Notes under the pieces: generated by a model
The model's database searches: none
What the model was told of the DNA's origin: nothing
Seen by the model: only the letters and a program-made list of their open reading frames with translations
Assembly: GCA_023436065.1 (NCBI GenBank)
Contig: JAEZKU010000024.1
Span: 62,001 to 126,000, forward strand
Origin: Bacillota bacterium
GTDB lineage: Bacteria > Bacillota > Clostridia > Lachnospirales > Lachnospiraceae
Length of the DNA: 64,000 bases
Reading direction: 5' to 3'
Shown here: positions 40,532-48,960 of the stretch, piece after piece
Numbering within the stretch: the first letter of the stretch is position 1
Layout of the letters: each line of letters opens with the position of its first letter
Program-made: the position numbers and the translations under genes

Positions 40532-43180
40532 ATGTGGTTTTCCAAATCACAAAGCGAGATAGTGAAAGAATTCGGTGTTAATCCTGCCATTGGTCTCTCC
40601 GGTGAGGAAGCAAAAGCACGTCTTTCAAAGTATGGTTATAATAAGTTAAAGGGTAAGCCGAAGAAAAGTATTCTATCCCTTTTCCTTTCCCAGCTTAAGG
40701 ATATGCTGATTTATGTACTACTGGCTGCAGCTGTCATTACTTTTGTAATAGGAGAAATCGCTGATTCTGTAATTATTATGCTCGTCATTATTCTTAATGC
40801 CGTAATTGGCGTTATTCAGGAGTATAAAGCTGAAAAGGCTGTGGAGGCGCTTCAGAAGATGACGACTCCCAAATCCGTCGTCAGACGTGATGGTGTGATA
40901 CAGGAGATCAACTCCGAGGAGGTCGTTCCGGGAGATATTGTGATCCTGGATGCAGGAAGGTTCGTGCCAGCCGATTTGAGACTGATAGAAAGTGCGAATC
41001 TGCAAATTGAAGAATCCGCACTGACCGGCGAATCTGTTCCAACCAATAAGGATGCTTCCGCAATCTTCCCTGATCCCAAGACTCCGGTAGGTGATAAGTC
41101 CAATATGGCGTTCTTATCCACACTTGTAACCTATGGACGCGGTGAGGGCATCGTCATAGCTACTGCAATGGATACTGAGATTGGTAAAATCGCAAAAATC
41201 CTTGAGGATGACAACGAAGAAATGACTCCGCTTCAGAAGAGATTGGATGAACTCGGACGAATTTTAGGTTTTCTGGCCATCGGTATCTGTGCTTTAATCT
41301 TTATCATCGCGTTGATACAAAAACGTGATCTGTTCGAGATGTTCCTGACAGCGATCAGTCTTGCTGTTGCTGCTATTCCGGAGGGACTTGCAGCAATCGT
41401 GGCAATCGTTCTGGCATTGGGTGTCACACGTATGTCCAAGATCAATGCGATTGTTAAGAAGCTTCCTGCTGTTGAGACCTTAGGTTCCGTTAATATCATC
41501 TGTTCCGATAAGACAGGAACCCTCACCCAGAATAAGATGACTGTGGTAAAGCAATATACCTCAGGACATTTGACAGAGGTATCACAAACAGATACCGGGT
41601 TAAATGCCACAGCGGATGAGGCTCAGCTGATTACATCTCTTGTTCTCTGTTCTGACGCCACCTATGAGAATGGTCAGGGTACCGGTGATCCTACAGAGAT
41701 TGCACTCATTATTCTTGGCGATAAGTATCAGCTTACAAGAGCGGATTTGAACAGCCGTCATAAGCGGGTTTCAGAAAATCCCTTTGATTCTGACCGTAAG
41801 CTCATGTCCACCCTGAATGTGCAGGAAGATGGTTATCGGGTTCATACCAAGGGTGCGATTGATAATATATTAAAGCTCTCCACTACTGCTTTGGTAAATG
41901 GTAAGGTAGTACCACTGACAGAGGATCTAAAGAAGGATTACCTTCGTATTACGGAGCAAATGTCCGATGAGGCCCTCCGTGTACTCGGTGTAGCCTATAA
42001 GGATACCTCCGAGCTTCTTGATCCGAAGGATATGGAAAAGGATCTGACCATCATTGGACTCGTGGGTATGATTGATCCTCCGAGACTGGAGGTTAAGTCT
42101 TCTATTGCAGAAGCTATCCGGGCCGGTATTCGCCCCATCATGATAACCGGTGATCACAAGAATACTGCCGTAGCGATTGCCAAGGAGCTGGGAATAGCTG
42201 AAGGCATCGAGCAAAGTATTACCGGCGCAGAGATTGATGAACTGTCCGATGAGGTATTTGCATCCCAGGTCAATCAATACAGGGTATTTGCTAGAGTATC
42301 TCCTGAGCATAAGGTTAAGATTGTCAGAGCCTTCAAGGCGCAGGGAAATATCGTGTCGATGACCGGAGACGGTGTGAATGATGCACCTTCATTAAAATAT
42401 GCGGATATCGGTGTTGCGATGGGCATTACAGGAACGGATGTTGCCAAGGGTGCCAGTGATATGATATTGACCGACGATAATTTTACTACGATTGTACATG
42501 CGATTGAAGAAGGCCGTAATATATACAATAATATCAAGAAGTCCGTAATCTTCCTGCTCTCCTGTAACCTGGGAGAAGTGATTGCCATCTTCTTCTCCAT
42601 TCTGCTGAATTGGCCTGTGCCGCTCATTGCAACTCAGATTTTATGGGTGAACCTAATCACTGACTCATTGCCCGCTATCTCCCTGGGTATTGATCCTGGC
42701 GATAAAGATGTGATGAAGCAGTCCCCGCGTAACCCCAAAGAAAGCTTTTTTGCACGGGGTGCCGGTGCCAGAGCAATCATCGGCGGGACATTAATCGGTA
42801 TCTTTACTCTGATTGCCTTTTATTATGGATTATGGGAGCATGGTTATTCACTCGGTTCCGGAGCGATTCCTGAGGAAGCTCTCCCCTATGCAAGAACAAT
42901 GGCCTTTGTGGTATTAGCAGCTTCCCAGCTGTTCTACTCCCTGTCCATGCGTAATTTCAAGAAATCCGTCTTTAAGATAGGATTATTCAGCAATAAGATC
43001 TTAATCCTTGCCATCATCGCAGGTATCTTATTACAATTGGTTGTCATCTCCATTCCCTTCCTGGCGAATGCCTTCGGAGTTACCAATTTAAGCCTGGTTG
43101 ACTGGGGAATTGTAATTGCCTTCTCATTGATCCCTCTGTTGGTAAATGAGATTATTAAGCGCTTTACCAAGAAAGCTTAG
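40532..43180 (+). CDS. P2A-type Ca2+-transporting ATPase (SERCA/PMR1-like)
   Basis: 882 residues. Motifs in order: N-terminal cation ATPase domain, 'ESALTGESVPTNKD' (about 162), 'AAIPEGLAAIVAIVLALGVTRM' in helix 4, phosphorylation motif 'CSDKTGTLTQNKM' (Asp near 327), 'DPTEIALI', 'TGDHKNTAVAIAKELGI', and the hinge 'GDGVNDAPSLKYADIGVAMG' (about 611). Helix 5 reads 'LLSCNLGEVIAIF' and helix 6 'LWVNLITDSLPAISLG'; these give the Asn and Glu of SERCA Ca2+ site I in addition to site II, so two Ca2+ per cycle are possible. AAGGAGG precedes the ATG. Ca2+ export from the cytosol is the likely role; Mn2+ is an alternative. Confidence 0.95.
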   Translation: MWFSKSQSEIVKEFGVNPAIGLSGEEAKARLSKYGYNKLKGKPKKSILSLFLSQLKDMLIYVLLAAAVITFVIGEIADSVIIMLVIILNAVIGVIQEYKAEKAVEALQKMTTPKSVVRRDGVIQEINSEEVVPGDIVILDAGRFVPADLRLIESANLQIEESALTGESVPTNKDASAIFPDPKTPVGDKSNMAFLSTLVTYGRGEGIVIATAMDTEIGKIAKILEDDNEEMTPLQKRLDELGRILGFLAIGICALIFIIALIQKRDLFEMFLTAISLAVAAIPEGLAAIVAIVLALGVTRMSKINAIVKKLPAVETLGSVNIICSDKTGTLTQNKMTVVKQYTSGHLTEVSQTDTGLNATADEAQLITSLVLCSDATYENGQGTGDPTEIALIILGDKYQLTRADLNSRHKRVSENPFDSDRKLMSTLNVQEDGYRVHTKGAIDNILKLSTTALVNGKVVPLTEDLKKDYLRITEQMSDEALRVLGVAYKDTSELLDPKDMEKDLTIIGLVGMIDPPRLEVKSSIAEAIRAGIRPIMITGDHKNTAVAIAKELGIAEGIEQSITGAEIDELSDEVFASQVNQYRVFARVSPEHKVKIVRAFKAQGNIVSMTGDGVNDAPSLKYADIGVAMGITGTDVAKGASDMILTDDNFTTIVHAIEEGRNIYNNIKKSVIFLLSCNLGEVIAIFFSILLNWPVPLIATQILWVNLITDSLPAISLGIDPGDKDVMKQSPRNPKESFFARGAGARAIIGGTLIGIFTLIAFYYGLWEHGYSLGSGAIPEEALPYARTMAFVVLAASQLFYSLSMRNFKKSVFKIGLFSNKILILAIIAGILLQLVVISIPFLANAFGVTNLSLVDWGIVIAFSLIPLLVNEIIKRFTKKA

Positions 43181-43229
43181 GAAAAGACCGGCTTCCCATA
43201 AAATGTGTGTGGGATGCCGGTCTTTTCTT
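43181..43229. terminator. Bidirectional terminator between Ca-ATPase and ABC exporter operon
   Basis: GAAAAGACCGGC.TCCCA and complement, with an 11-base loop, directly after the Ca-ATPase stop. A4 and T4 are part of the stem, so it serves both convergent genes. Confidence 0.88.
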
Positions 43230-43276
43230 TCCGTTCTTTACTATTGGCAACAACCTTTCTATTTCTATCCCTTACT

Positions 43277-45574
43277 TTACTCTACTCCCTTTAGTGAGCT
43301 TACCATGTCTATACTCTTTAAGCGTTTTGAGAACACTCGGTTCACCAATGCAGAAACCAGCAACGTACCCAGGATACAATAAATATAGGAACTAAAATTG
43401 ATGATGACCATAAAATCCAGTACTTCACCCATGAACTGAAAGATATAATGTATGATCCAGATACCGACGGGTATACCTGGCAGGATACCGATGACGGTCA
43501 GCCAGATATTCTGTGTCAGCAACAGTCTGCGAAGCTTTCCTGTCTTAAAACCCATGACCTTTAGTGTGGAGAGCTCCCTCTGACGCTCGGTGAAGGAAAG
43601 GACTCCGAGATTGTAGATCACGACTACCGCAAGGAGAACCGCTGCCGCCATTAACGTATATATCATAGTGTTCATGGCATTGGACAGTGTGTCATAGCTT
43701 TCAATCATATCGTCCTTCGTGGACAGCTTTGATACTCCGGCATTCGTGGTGATGGTTTTATCTGTTGCAGCAGTGTCGTTAGTTAAAAGTGCTGTGGGAA
43801 GATAGGTAAATCCAAAGTCCTCGTAACAGGATTGAGACATTGCTATCCCCTGGGAGAAGGGGGTTCTGTAAATTGCCCCTATGGTGGAGGTAATCCACTG
43901 ATCATGACCGGACGGACGCCAGGTCACCTTATCTCCCACCTTTAAATTAAGATTTGTCGCCATCTTATAGCTCATTGAGATTTGATCTTTGGGAAGATTG
44001 ATCATTCTTCGCTTCTCGTTCACAAATTGCATCAGTGAGATACCATCTTCAACAACCAGTAACTCACCGCTTTTCTTAATATCCTTCGCCTTTAGTTCCA
44101 CACCGGCTTCTCTGATGCTTTCACTATTCATCTGTTTCTTAAGCTCATCAATATGCTCCTTTGAAGCATCACTCTTTAACTCAATGCTATACTCATATCG
44201 GTTCAGGACATTATAATTCCATTCCACGATGGAATCAATCGTATCCTGCAGTCCAAAGGCGCAGATCAGCAGGGCCGAGCAGCCGAGAATTCCTGCAATA
44301 GCCATGAGTGAACGCCCTTTGCAGCGTATCACATCACGCAGATTCCATTGAGAATGAAAGCTCATACTTCCCCATACTCTCATTTTGTCAAGCACACTGT
44401 GTTTTACTGCTCTGGGAGCCTTAGGACGCAGACTTTGTGCCGGTGTATCCTTCAGTACCATCCTACAGGTCAGATACGTTGTAAAGGTACAGACGACTAT
44501 GGTACCAAGTGCCATATAAAGAACAGATACCGGTATCACTGCCTTCCACTCAGGTACTGTGAACATCTTCTGCATTGGTCCAAAGAACAGATAAGGCAGA
44601 ACCATGGGGCCCACCAGAGCACCGATAAAGGAACCCATAATACTGATCCAAAGCCCATAGGAAACGTAATGCCATAGGATACGATGCCTCTTAAACCCGA
44701 CGGCCTTTAATATTCCGATCAAGGTCCTCTGATTATTCACCAGCCTGGACATCGTTGTTACAATCGTCAATACTGCCACTGCAAGGAAAATGAAAGGAAA
44801 GATATGCCCAATTGCCTGATGTTCCTTAATCTCTTCACTAAACTGCATATAGCTGGGCAAGCTGCTGCGCTTGATGATTGCTATATATTTACCGTTAAGT
44901 ACATCATCAATCCTATTCTCCAAAGCAACATCCACTTCCTGCTTTGTTGTGATCAGAAGCTCACTATATGTGATTGGTATCTCTTTTGGAAATGCCTGAT
45001 AGGACAAAATACCGTACCCATAATTTCCCTTGATCGGAACGATGTCATCCTCACCCGGACTATATACATATTCGGGACTCATGACCAGTCCCCGGATGGT
45101 CTTTTTCAAGCTCATCGCATCTACTGTAAAGGAAATCTGATCCCCGACATGAAGTCCCTTTGCCTCGGCAAATCTGCTATCAAGCCATACTCCTTCCTGA
45201 TCCGATAAGCTAAATGCTTTGCCTTCAACGAGAAAGAATCTTGAGATGCTGTAGTCTTCCACAAAATGAAGCTTGATGGTAGGATGATTGCTGAAATCAC
45301 CGATGCTCTTTAAAGTCAGTCTTCGTTCTACACCTGTAACTCCCTCAACCTCTGATACTTTTTTCGCAGTTTCCTCAGTAAATCCATTTCCATAAATCCA
45401 TGCATCCGCTAAAGTCGTATTCGTATAAAACCGGTCCGAAGTCACTGCAAGACCATTTCCTTCACTGCATACACCGGAATAAATAAAGACCCCCAGAAAC
45501 GCAAGCAAAAAGATACTGATAAACTGTGTTTTATTTATTTTCATATCACGAAGCATTTTTCTAAGCAGCATCAC
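43277..45574 (-). CDS. ABC transporter permease, FtsX/MacB type
   Basis: 765 residues. An N-terminal helix (about 15-35) is followed by a large extracellular MacB-like domain, three helices (about 255-385, 'IFLAVAVLTIVTTMSRLVNNQRTLIGILKAVGFKRHRILWHYV'), another helix and extracellular domain, and three C-terminal helices ('LLAVVVIYNLGVLSFTERQRELSTLKVMGFKTGKLRRLLLTQNIWLTVIGILPGIPVG'). The 'ERxRELxTLKVMGF' motif is the FtsX coupling signature, present in both halves. It pairs with the ATPase upstream (ATGA overlap). Such transporters export lipoproteins, peptides or antimicrobial compounds; the substrate is unknown. Confidence 0.94.
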   Translation of the reverse strand: MMLLRKMLRDMKINKTQFISIFLLAFLGVFIYSGVCSEGNGLAVTSDRFYTNTTLADAWIYGNGFTEETAKKVSEVEGVTGVERRLTLKSIGDFSNHPTIKLHFVEDYSISRFFLVEGKAFSLSDQEGVWLDSRFAEAKGLHVGDQISFTVDAMSLKKTIRGLVMSPEYVYSPGEDDIVPIKGNYGYGILSYQAFPKEIPITYSELLITTKQEVDVALENRIDDVLNGKYIAIIKRSSLPSYMQFSEEIKEHQAIGHIFPFIFLAVAVLTIVTTMSRLVNNQRTLIGILKAVGFKRHRILWHYVSYGLWISIMGSFIGALVGPMVLPYLFFGPMQKMFTVPEWKAVIPVSVLYMALGTIVVCTFTTYLTCRMVLKDTPAQSLRPKAPRAVKHSVLDKMRVWGSMSFHSQWNLRDVIRCKGRSLMAIAGILGCSALLICAFGLQDTIDSIVEWNYNVLNRYEYSIELKSDASKEHIDELKKQMNSESIREAGVELKAKDIKKSGELLVVEDGISLMQFVNEKRRMINLPKDQISMSYKMATNLNLKVGDKVTWRPSGHDQWITSTIGAIYRTPFSQGIAMSQSCYEDFGFTYLPTALLTNDTAATDKTITTNAGVSKLSTKDDMIESYDTLSNAMNTMIYTLMAAAVLLAVVVIYNLGVLSFTERQRELSTLKVMGFKTGKLRRLLLTQNIWLTVIGILPGIPVGIWIIHYIFQFMGEVLDFMVIINFSSYIYCILGTLLVSALVNRVFSKRLKSIDMVSSLKGVE

Positions 45575-46272
45575 CAGTTCACCTCGCTTACATCCTTGGG
45601 GGCATCATTGATCGTCACCTCTGTAATTCTGCCATTCTTAATCCTGATTACCTTATCCGCAGTCTCAGCTAAAACCGCATTATGCGAAACGATGATGACC
45701 GTCTTATTATTCTCTCTGCATAGCTTCTGTAACAAGCTTAAGATGACAACACCGGTTTCTGAATCAAGTGCACCGGTAGGCTCATCGCAAAGCAGCATCA
45801 CAGGATTTTTACAAATAGCTCTCGCGATGGAGACACGTTGCTGCTCTCCTCCTGATAATTGTGAGGGAAATTGATTGATGTGCTCCTTTAAACCGACAGC
45901 CTCCAAAACCTTGGAGGCGTCCATTGAGTTTTTCGTGATTTCTTTTATCAATGCTACATTTTCCAGTGTCGTCAGAGTAGGAATCAGGTTATAGAACTGA
46001 AATACAAAGCCGACATCAGAAGCTCGATATTCCGTGAGTTCATCATCACTGTATTTTGTAATATTCTTTCCGTTGATCATGATGTCACCGGAGGTAGCAA
46101 AATCCATACCTCCCAACAGATTCAACAACGTAGACTTTCCTGCTCCGCTTGGTCCCAGGATGACAACAAATTCTCCTTCCTTGATATCAAAGCTGATATT
46201 GTCCACAGCCAACAGTTTTGTCTGCCCCATATCATATTCTTTCGTTACGTTCTTAAATTCAATTAAACTCAT
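45571..46272 (-). CDS. ABC transporter ATP-binding protein, LolD/MacB type
   Basis: 233 residues. Walker A 'GPSGAGKST' (40-48), Q-loop 'FVFQFYNLIPTLTTLENV', signature 'LSGGEQQRVSIARAI', Walker B 'VMLLCDEPTGALD', H-loop 'VIIVSHN'. The 'NLIPTLT' and 'GALD' forms are typical of the MacB/LolD group. GGGGAG precedes the ATG. Expression is probably controlled by the divergent TetR regulator: a consensus promoter with flanking palindromes lies in the intergenic region. Confidence 0.95.
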   Translation of the reverse strand: MSLIEFKNVTKEYDMGQTKLLAVDNISFDIKEGEFVVILGPSGAGKSTLLNLLGGMDFATSGDIMINGKNITKYSDDELTEYRASDVGFVFQFYNLIPTLTTLENVALIKEITKNSMDASKVLEAVGLKEHINQFPSQLSGGEQQRVSIARAICKNPVMLLCDEPTGALDSETGVVILSLLQKLCRENNKTVIIVSHNAVLAETADKVIRIKNGRITEVTINDAPKDVSEVNW

Positions 46273-46369
46273 AAGCTCCCCTGCCTTTCTAATCCTTCAA
46301 TTAATGCTGCTTCTGCACCAGATCCGCCGTTACCGGAAGTCTTCAGTATTAACTATTCTATTATTGAAT

Positions 46370-46385
46370 ATGAAATATATTTCAT
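46370..46385. promoter_or_regulatory. Palindromic operator 1 for the TetR regulator
   Basis: ATGAAATATATTTCAT, a perfect 16-bp palindrome of the form ATGAAA-N4-TTTCAT. It lies just downstream of the predicted start of the ABC operon (about +2 to +17), a position that would block transcription. Confidence 0.65.
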
Positions 46386-46393
46386 GTTTTATT

Positions 46394-46422
46394 ATTATAT
46401 GCGATTGGAATATTTATGTCAA
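46394..46422 (-). promoter_or_regulatory. Promoter of the ABC exporter operon
   Basis: On the minus strand: TTGACA (46417-46422), 17-bp spacer, TATAAT (46394-46399), a perfect consensus pair. A strong promoter flanked by two operators fits tight repression. Confidence 0.85.
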
Positions 46423-46425
46423 TAT

Positions 46426-46447
46426 AATATGAAATTATTTTCATATT
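46426..46447. promoter_or_regulatory. Palindromic operator 2 for the TetR regulator
   Basis: ATATGAAATTATTTTCATAT plus one matching base pair on each side: a 22-bp perfect-arm palindrome with the same ATGAAA-N4-TTTCAT core as operator 1. It sits 4 bases upstream of the ABC -35 and 31 bases upstream of the tetR -35. Confidence 0.65.
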
Positions 46448-46477
46448 CATTTTTCTATACAAATTTACCCTGTGAGG

Positions 46478-46506
46478 TTGACGAAATAGATATTAATAAT
46501 TATAAT
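46478..46506 (+). promoter_or_regulatory. Promoter of tetR
   Basis: TTGACG (46478-46483), 17-bp spacer, TATAAT (46501-46506), 26 bases upstream of the tetR ATG. Confidence 0.75.
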
Positions 46507-46532
46507 CATCATAGATAAGGAGGTTTTACCCC

Positions 46533-47138
46533 ATGGGAACTCAACAGATACGGGTGCCTAGACAGCAACGTTCCATAGAAAAAAGAAATAAAATCATAGA
46601 AGCCGGTTATCAGCTTTTCTGTGAAAAGGGTTATCACAATACGAATACTGCCGAGATAGCCCGTGTTGCCGGTGTATCCACCGGAATTGTATATAGTTAT
46701 TTTAAAGACAAGAAGGACATTTTTCTTTGTGCGATTGAGGTTTATACAGACAGTATAATAGCTCCGATTTATGAATTGATTGCGAAGGTGGAAAAGCCAA
46801 TTGATCTGTATTCAGTGATGAAAGCTTGCATTGCTAATCTGATAGAGACCCACACGATGAATAAATCGGTTCACGAAGAAATGGTGGCACTCTCCCACAC
46901 GGATCAGGAAATCAGCGAATTATTCTGTAAATATCAGGCCCAAATTGCTTTAAATATCGTGAATCAGCTTGAGAAGAATGACTTTCATCCTACGAATTCG
47001 TTTGAAAAGGCCCACCTGATTGTCAGTATTATTGAAAACCTACTTCATGAAATTGTTTACCACCAACATGAATATTTGAATTATGATGCGATGACAGAAG
47101 TAGCTATTAAAGCTGTCATTGATATGATTAACAGTTGA
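46533..47138 (+). CDS. TetR/AcrR family transcriptional regulator
   Basis: 201 residues. N-terminal helix-turn-helix 'RSIEKRNKIIEAGYQLFCEKGYHNTNTAEIARVAGVSTGIVYSYFKDKKDIFLCAIEVY' (about 14-70), then an all-helical ligand-binding domain of no recognisable subclass. AGGAGG lies 9 bases before the ATG. It is divergent from the ABC exporter, with two matching palindromes in between, so it most likely represses that exporter. The last ~17 codons overlap a candidate fluoride aptamer for the following crcB genes. Confidence 0.93.
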   Translation: MGTQQIRVPRQQRSIEKRNKIIEAGYQLFCEKGYHNTNTAEIARVAGVSTGIVYSYFKDKKDIFLCAIEVYTDSIIAPIYELIAKVEKPIDLYSVMKACIANLIETHTMNKSVHEEMVALSHTDQEISELFCKYQAQIALNIVNQLEKNDFHPTNSFEKAHLIVSIIENLLHEIVYHQHEYLNYDAMTEVAIKAVIDMINS

Positions 47139-47158
47139 CACAGCTGATGGCTTCTGTA
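47086..47158 (+). promoter_or_regulatory. Candidate fluoride (crcB) riboswitch aptamer overlapping the tetR 3' end
   Basis: The order of conserved elements fits the crcB motif: GATG (47090-47093), P1 5' strand ACAGAAG (47094-47100), an ATTAA linker (47106-47110), a hairpin AGCTGT/ACAGCT (47111-47116 with 47140-47145), then TGATGG followed by the exact P1 3' strand CTTCTGT (47151-47157). A terminator hairpin starting at 47142 reuses the 3' half of the aptamer, so the two folds exclude each other, as in an ON-type switch. Two crcB genes follow. Weak points: the stem flanking GATG has only about two base pairs, the hairpin loop is long, and the 5' part is coding. Confidence 0.38.
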
Positions 47159-47181
47159 TTTTACTGAGTCATCGGCTTTTA
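47142..47181 (+). terminator. Terminator/attenuator between tetR and crcB
   Basis: Stem AGCTGATG(GC)/(GT)CATCGGCT with one G-U pair and a 16-base loop, followed by TTTTATT. It either ends the tetR transcript or serves as the expression platform of the candidate fluoride riboswitch. Confidence 0.6.
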
Positions 47182-47202
47182 TTGATAAGGATGTGACGCA
47201 GA

Positions 47203-47598
47203 ATGAAGAAATATATACTGATCGGATTAATGGGTACAGCTGGGGCTCTGTGCAGATACTCAGTTTCCATGCTATTTCACAGTACGCTTCCCTTGGGAAC
47301 CCTTTTTGTAAATATCCTGGGATGTCTGCTTCTTCCCTTTTTCTTCATCCTGGTCCGAGAGCTGGGTTACTTTTCAGAGGATCTGGTAAATGCCATTGGA
47401 ACAGGCTTTGTCGGAGCCTTTACCACCTTCTCATCCTTTACTGTCGAGATCATAAGACTGATAGAAGGCAGAAAAATCTTTATGGCATTATTCTATCTTC
47501 TCATCAGTACCTCAGGCGGATTGCTGGCTGCTTATATCAGTGTCATGTTCAGTAATTATGTTATAAAGAAATTATTAAGACAAAAGGCTGACAGTTAG
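47203..47598 (+). CDS. crcB: Fluoride channel CrcB/Fluc, subunit 1
   Basis: 131 residues, four helices. Conserved Fluc features: 'GTAGALCRYSVSM' in helix 1, 'LPLGTLFVNILGCLLL' (the pore Asn), and 'GTGFVGAFTTFSSFTVE' holding the phenylalanine box and the central Na+ site at the break of helix 3. Exports fluoride passively. The protein acts as an antiparallel dimer, and here two genes lie in tandem, which suggests a heterodimer of oppositely oriented subunits. AAGGATG precedes the ATG. Confidence 0.95.
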   Translation: MKKYILIGLMGTAGALCRYSVSMLFHSTLPLGTLFVNILGCLLLPFFFILVRELGYFSEDLVNAIGTGFVGAFTTFSSFTVEIIRLIEGRKIFMALFYLLISTSGGLLAAYISVMFSNYVIKKLLRQKADS

Positions 47599-47641
47599 CT
47601 GATCGCTTACCTTAGAGGAATAAAAGACAGGAGGGAATATA

Positions 47642-48007
47642 TTGTTGGTAAATTGTATCCTTGTAGGACTCGGTGGAGGTTTGGGTGCTGTACTGCGGGC
47701 TTTCGCTTCTAATTTAATAAAAAGAGTTTGGAAGAACAATTTCCCACTGGCTACCTTTCTGATCAATATAGTCGGTTCTTTTCTTCTGGGCTTATTGCTT
47801 CAGTATCAGTCAGACAATCATATGAGATTATTCATCGGCACAGGCATTTTAGGCGGCTTTACCACCTTTTCAACCTTTCAGTATGAAACCACCCACCTGT
47901 TTCGAGACGATAAGAAGTTCACTGCCGTTCTGTATGTGCTTCTTTCCTTAACCTTCGGTCTGTCAGCTGCATGGCTAGGCTTAACGTTCCATATATCCTT
48001 CCAGTAA
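47642..48007 (+). CDS. crcB: Fluoride channel CrcB/Fluc, subunit 2
   Basis: 121 residues, four helices: 'VGLGGGLGAVLRAFASNLI', 'FPLATFLINIVGSFLLGLLLQ' and 'GTGILGGFTTFSTFQYET' give the Fluc signatures. The start is a TTG 7 bases after GGAGG; a second TTG follows at once. The loop charge pattern differs from subunit 1, as expected for a partner of opposite topology. Confidence 0.95.
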   Translation: MLVNCILVGLGGGLGAVLRAFASNLIKRVWKNNFPLATFLINIVGSFLLGLLLQYQSDNHMRLFIGTGILGGFTTFSTFQYETTHLFRDDKKFTAVLYVLLSLTFGLSAAWLGLTFHISFQ

Positions 48008-48111
48008 TCGATTATCTCACTTACTGATAATCAGTAAACCATTAGGAGGGGTATCAATACTTTTTCTTTACACTTTTTATCATCTTTGAATTTAACTATT
48101 ATTATATAATA

Positions 48112-48153
48112 AACAAAGGTTGAGATATGTTTGTACATATCCCAACCTTTGTT
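48112..48153. terminator. Bidirectional terminator between crcB and merR
   Basis: AACAAAGGTTG.GATATGT and complement around a TTGT loop, 18 paired bases with one mismatch, between two convergent units. Confidence 0.85.
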
Positions 48154-48173
48154 GTTAAGCTTTTATAACTTGG

Positions 48174-48938
48174 TCAATTTGCTCTTCCGGTATAGATCAA
48201 TATTGCATCCCTGAGAAATTCCGTCATACCCGGCTGCTTTTTGTCGTAATAAGCAGTAAAACGTTCATCTGCCACATACATCTGGGCGAGATTCGCATGT
48301 GCTTCCTTCTGATAGCTTCCCCAGGTAAAGGAAAGCCACTGCTTGTGAAGCTCAGCTGTCTTCTGCCCAAGCTCTCCTCCGGGATCTCCCGTTGCAAAAG
48401 CCTGCTCCAATGTATCAAGGACCTCTTGTCCTATTCTTTCAAAGGCCTCATATTGCTCCTTTGTCATATTCATGAATCTTTCATTGGATGCCTTAACCGT
48501 ATCTTCTCCGTATTTTTTACGGATTTCTTCACCATATTTCTGTTCATTTTCCTCTACCAGCTTCTTTTTTAAGCCGTTAAATCTCTCATCATCCTTCATC
48601 GTTACCCTTCCTTCCCGACAATCAATCGTTTTTTGAACATTTGTGATCAGCAGGTCCAACTGCTGTCTCTGTGCAAGGAGGGATACCAGATGCTCCTTAA
48701 GAGCAGATATCTCATCAAAGCCCTTGGAATTGATAATCGTCTGTATTGTCTCCAGACCAAAACCCATCTGACGATAAAGCAGAATCTGCTGCAACCTTTC
48801 TACCTGCTCACGACCGTAGATCCTGTAACCGGATGAATTGATTCTTGCCGGTTTCAGAAGTCCGATCTCATCATAGTACCGCAGTGTTCTGGTGGTGATT
48901 CCCGCTAATTTGCCAAACTGTTGTATTGTATATTCCAT
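48174..48938 (-). CDS. MerR family regulator with TipAS ligand-binding domain (TipAL/Mta-like)
   Basis: 254 residues. MerR helix-turn-helix at the N-terminus ('YTIQQFGKLAGITTRTLRYYDEIGLLKPARINSSGYRIYGREQVERLQQILLYRQMGFGLETIQ', 2-67), a coiled-coil dimer helix (about 75-110), and a C-terminal TipAS domain (about 130-250, 'MTKEQYEAFERIGQEVLDTLEQAFATGDPGGELGQKTAELHKQWLSF... FTAYYDKKQPGMTEFLRDAILIYT'), which in TipAL and Mta binds drugs and activates transcription. Its own promoter has a 19-bp spacer with a palindrome, so autoregulation is likely. No efflux gene is adjacent on the same strand. Confidence 0.95.
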   Translation of the reverse strand: MEYTIQQFGKLAGITTRTLRYYDEIGLLKPARINSSGYRIYGREQVERLQQILLYRQMGFGLETIQTIINSKGFDEISALKEHLVSLLAQRQQLDLLITNVQKTIDCREGRVTMKDDERFNGLKKKLVEENEQKYGEEIRKKYGEDTVKASNERFMNMTKEQYEAFERIGQEVLDTLEQAFATGDPGGELGQKTAELHKQWLSFTWGSYQKEAHANLAQMYVADERFTAYYDKKQPGMTEFLRDAILIYTGRAN

Positions 48939-48960
48939 ATGCTCGCCTCCTTACCTTCAG

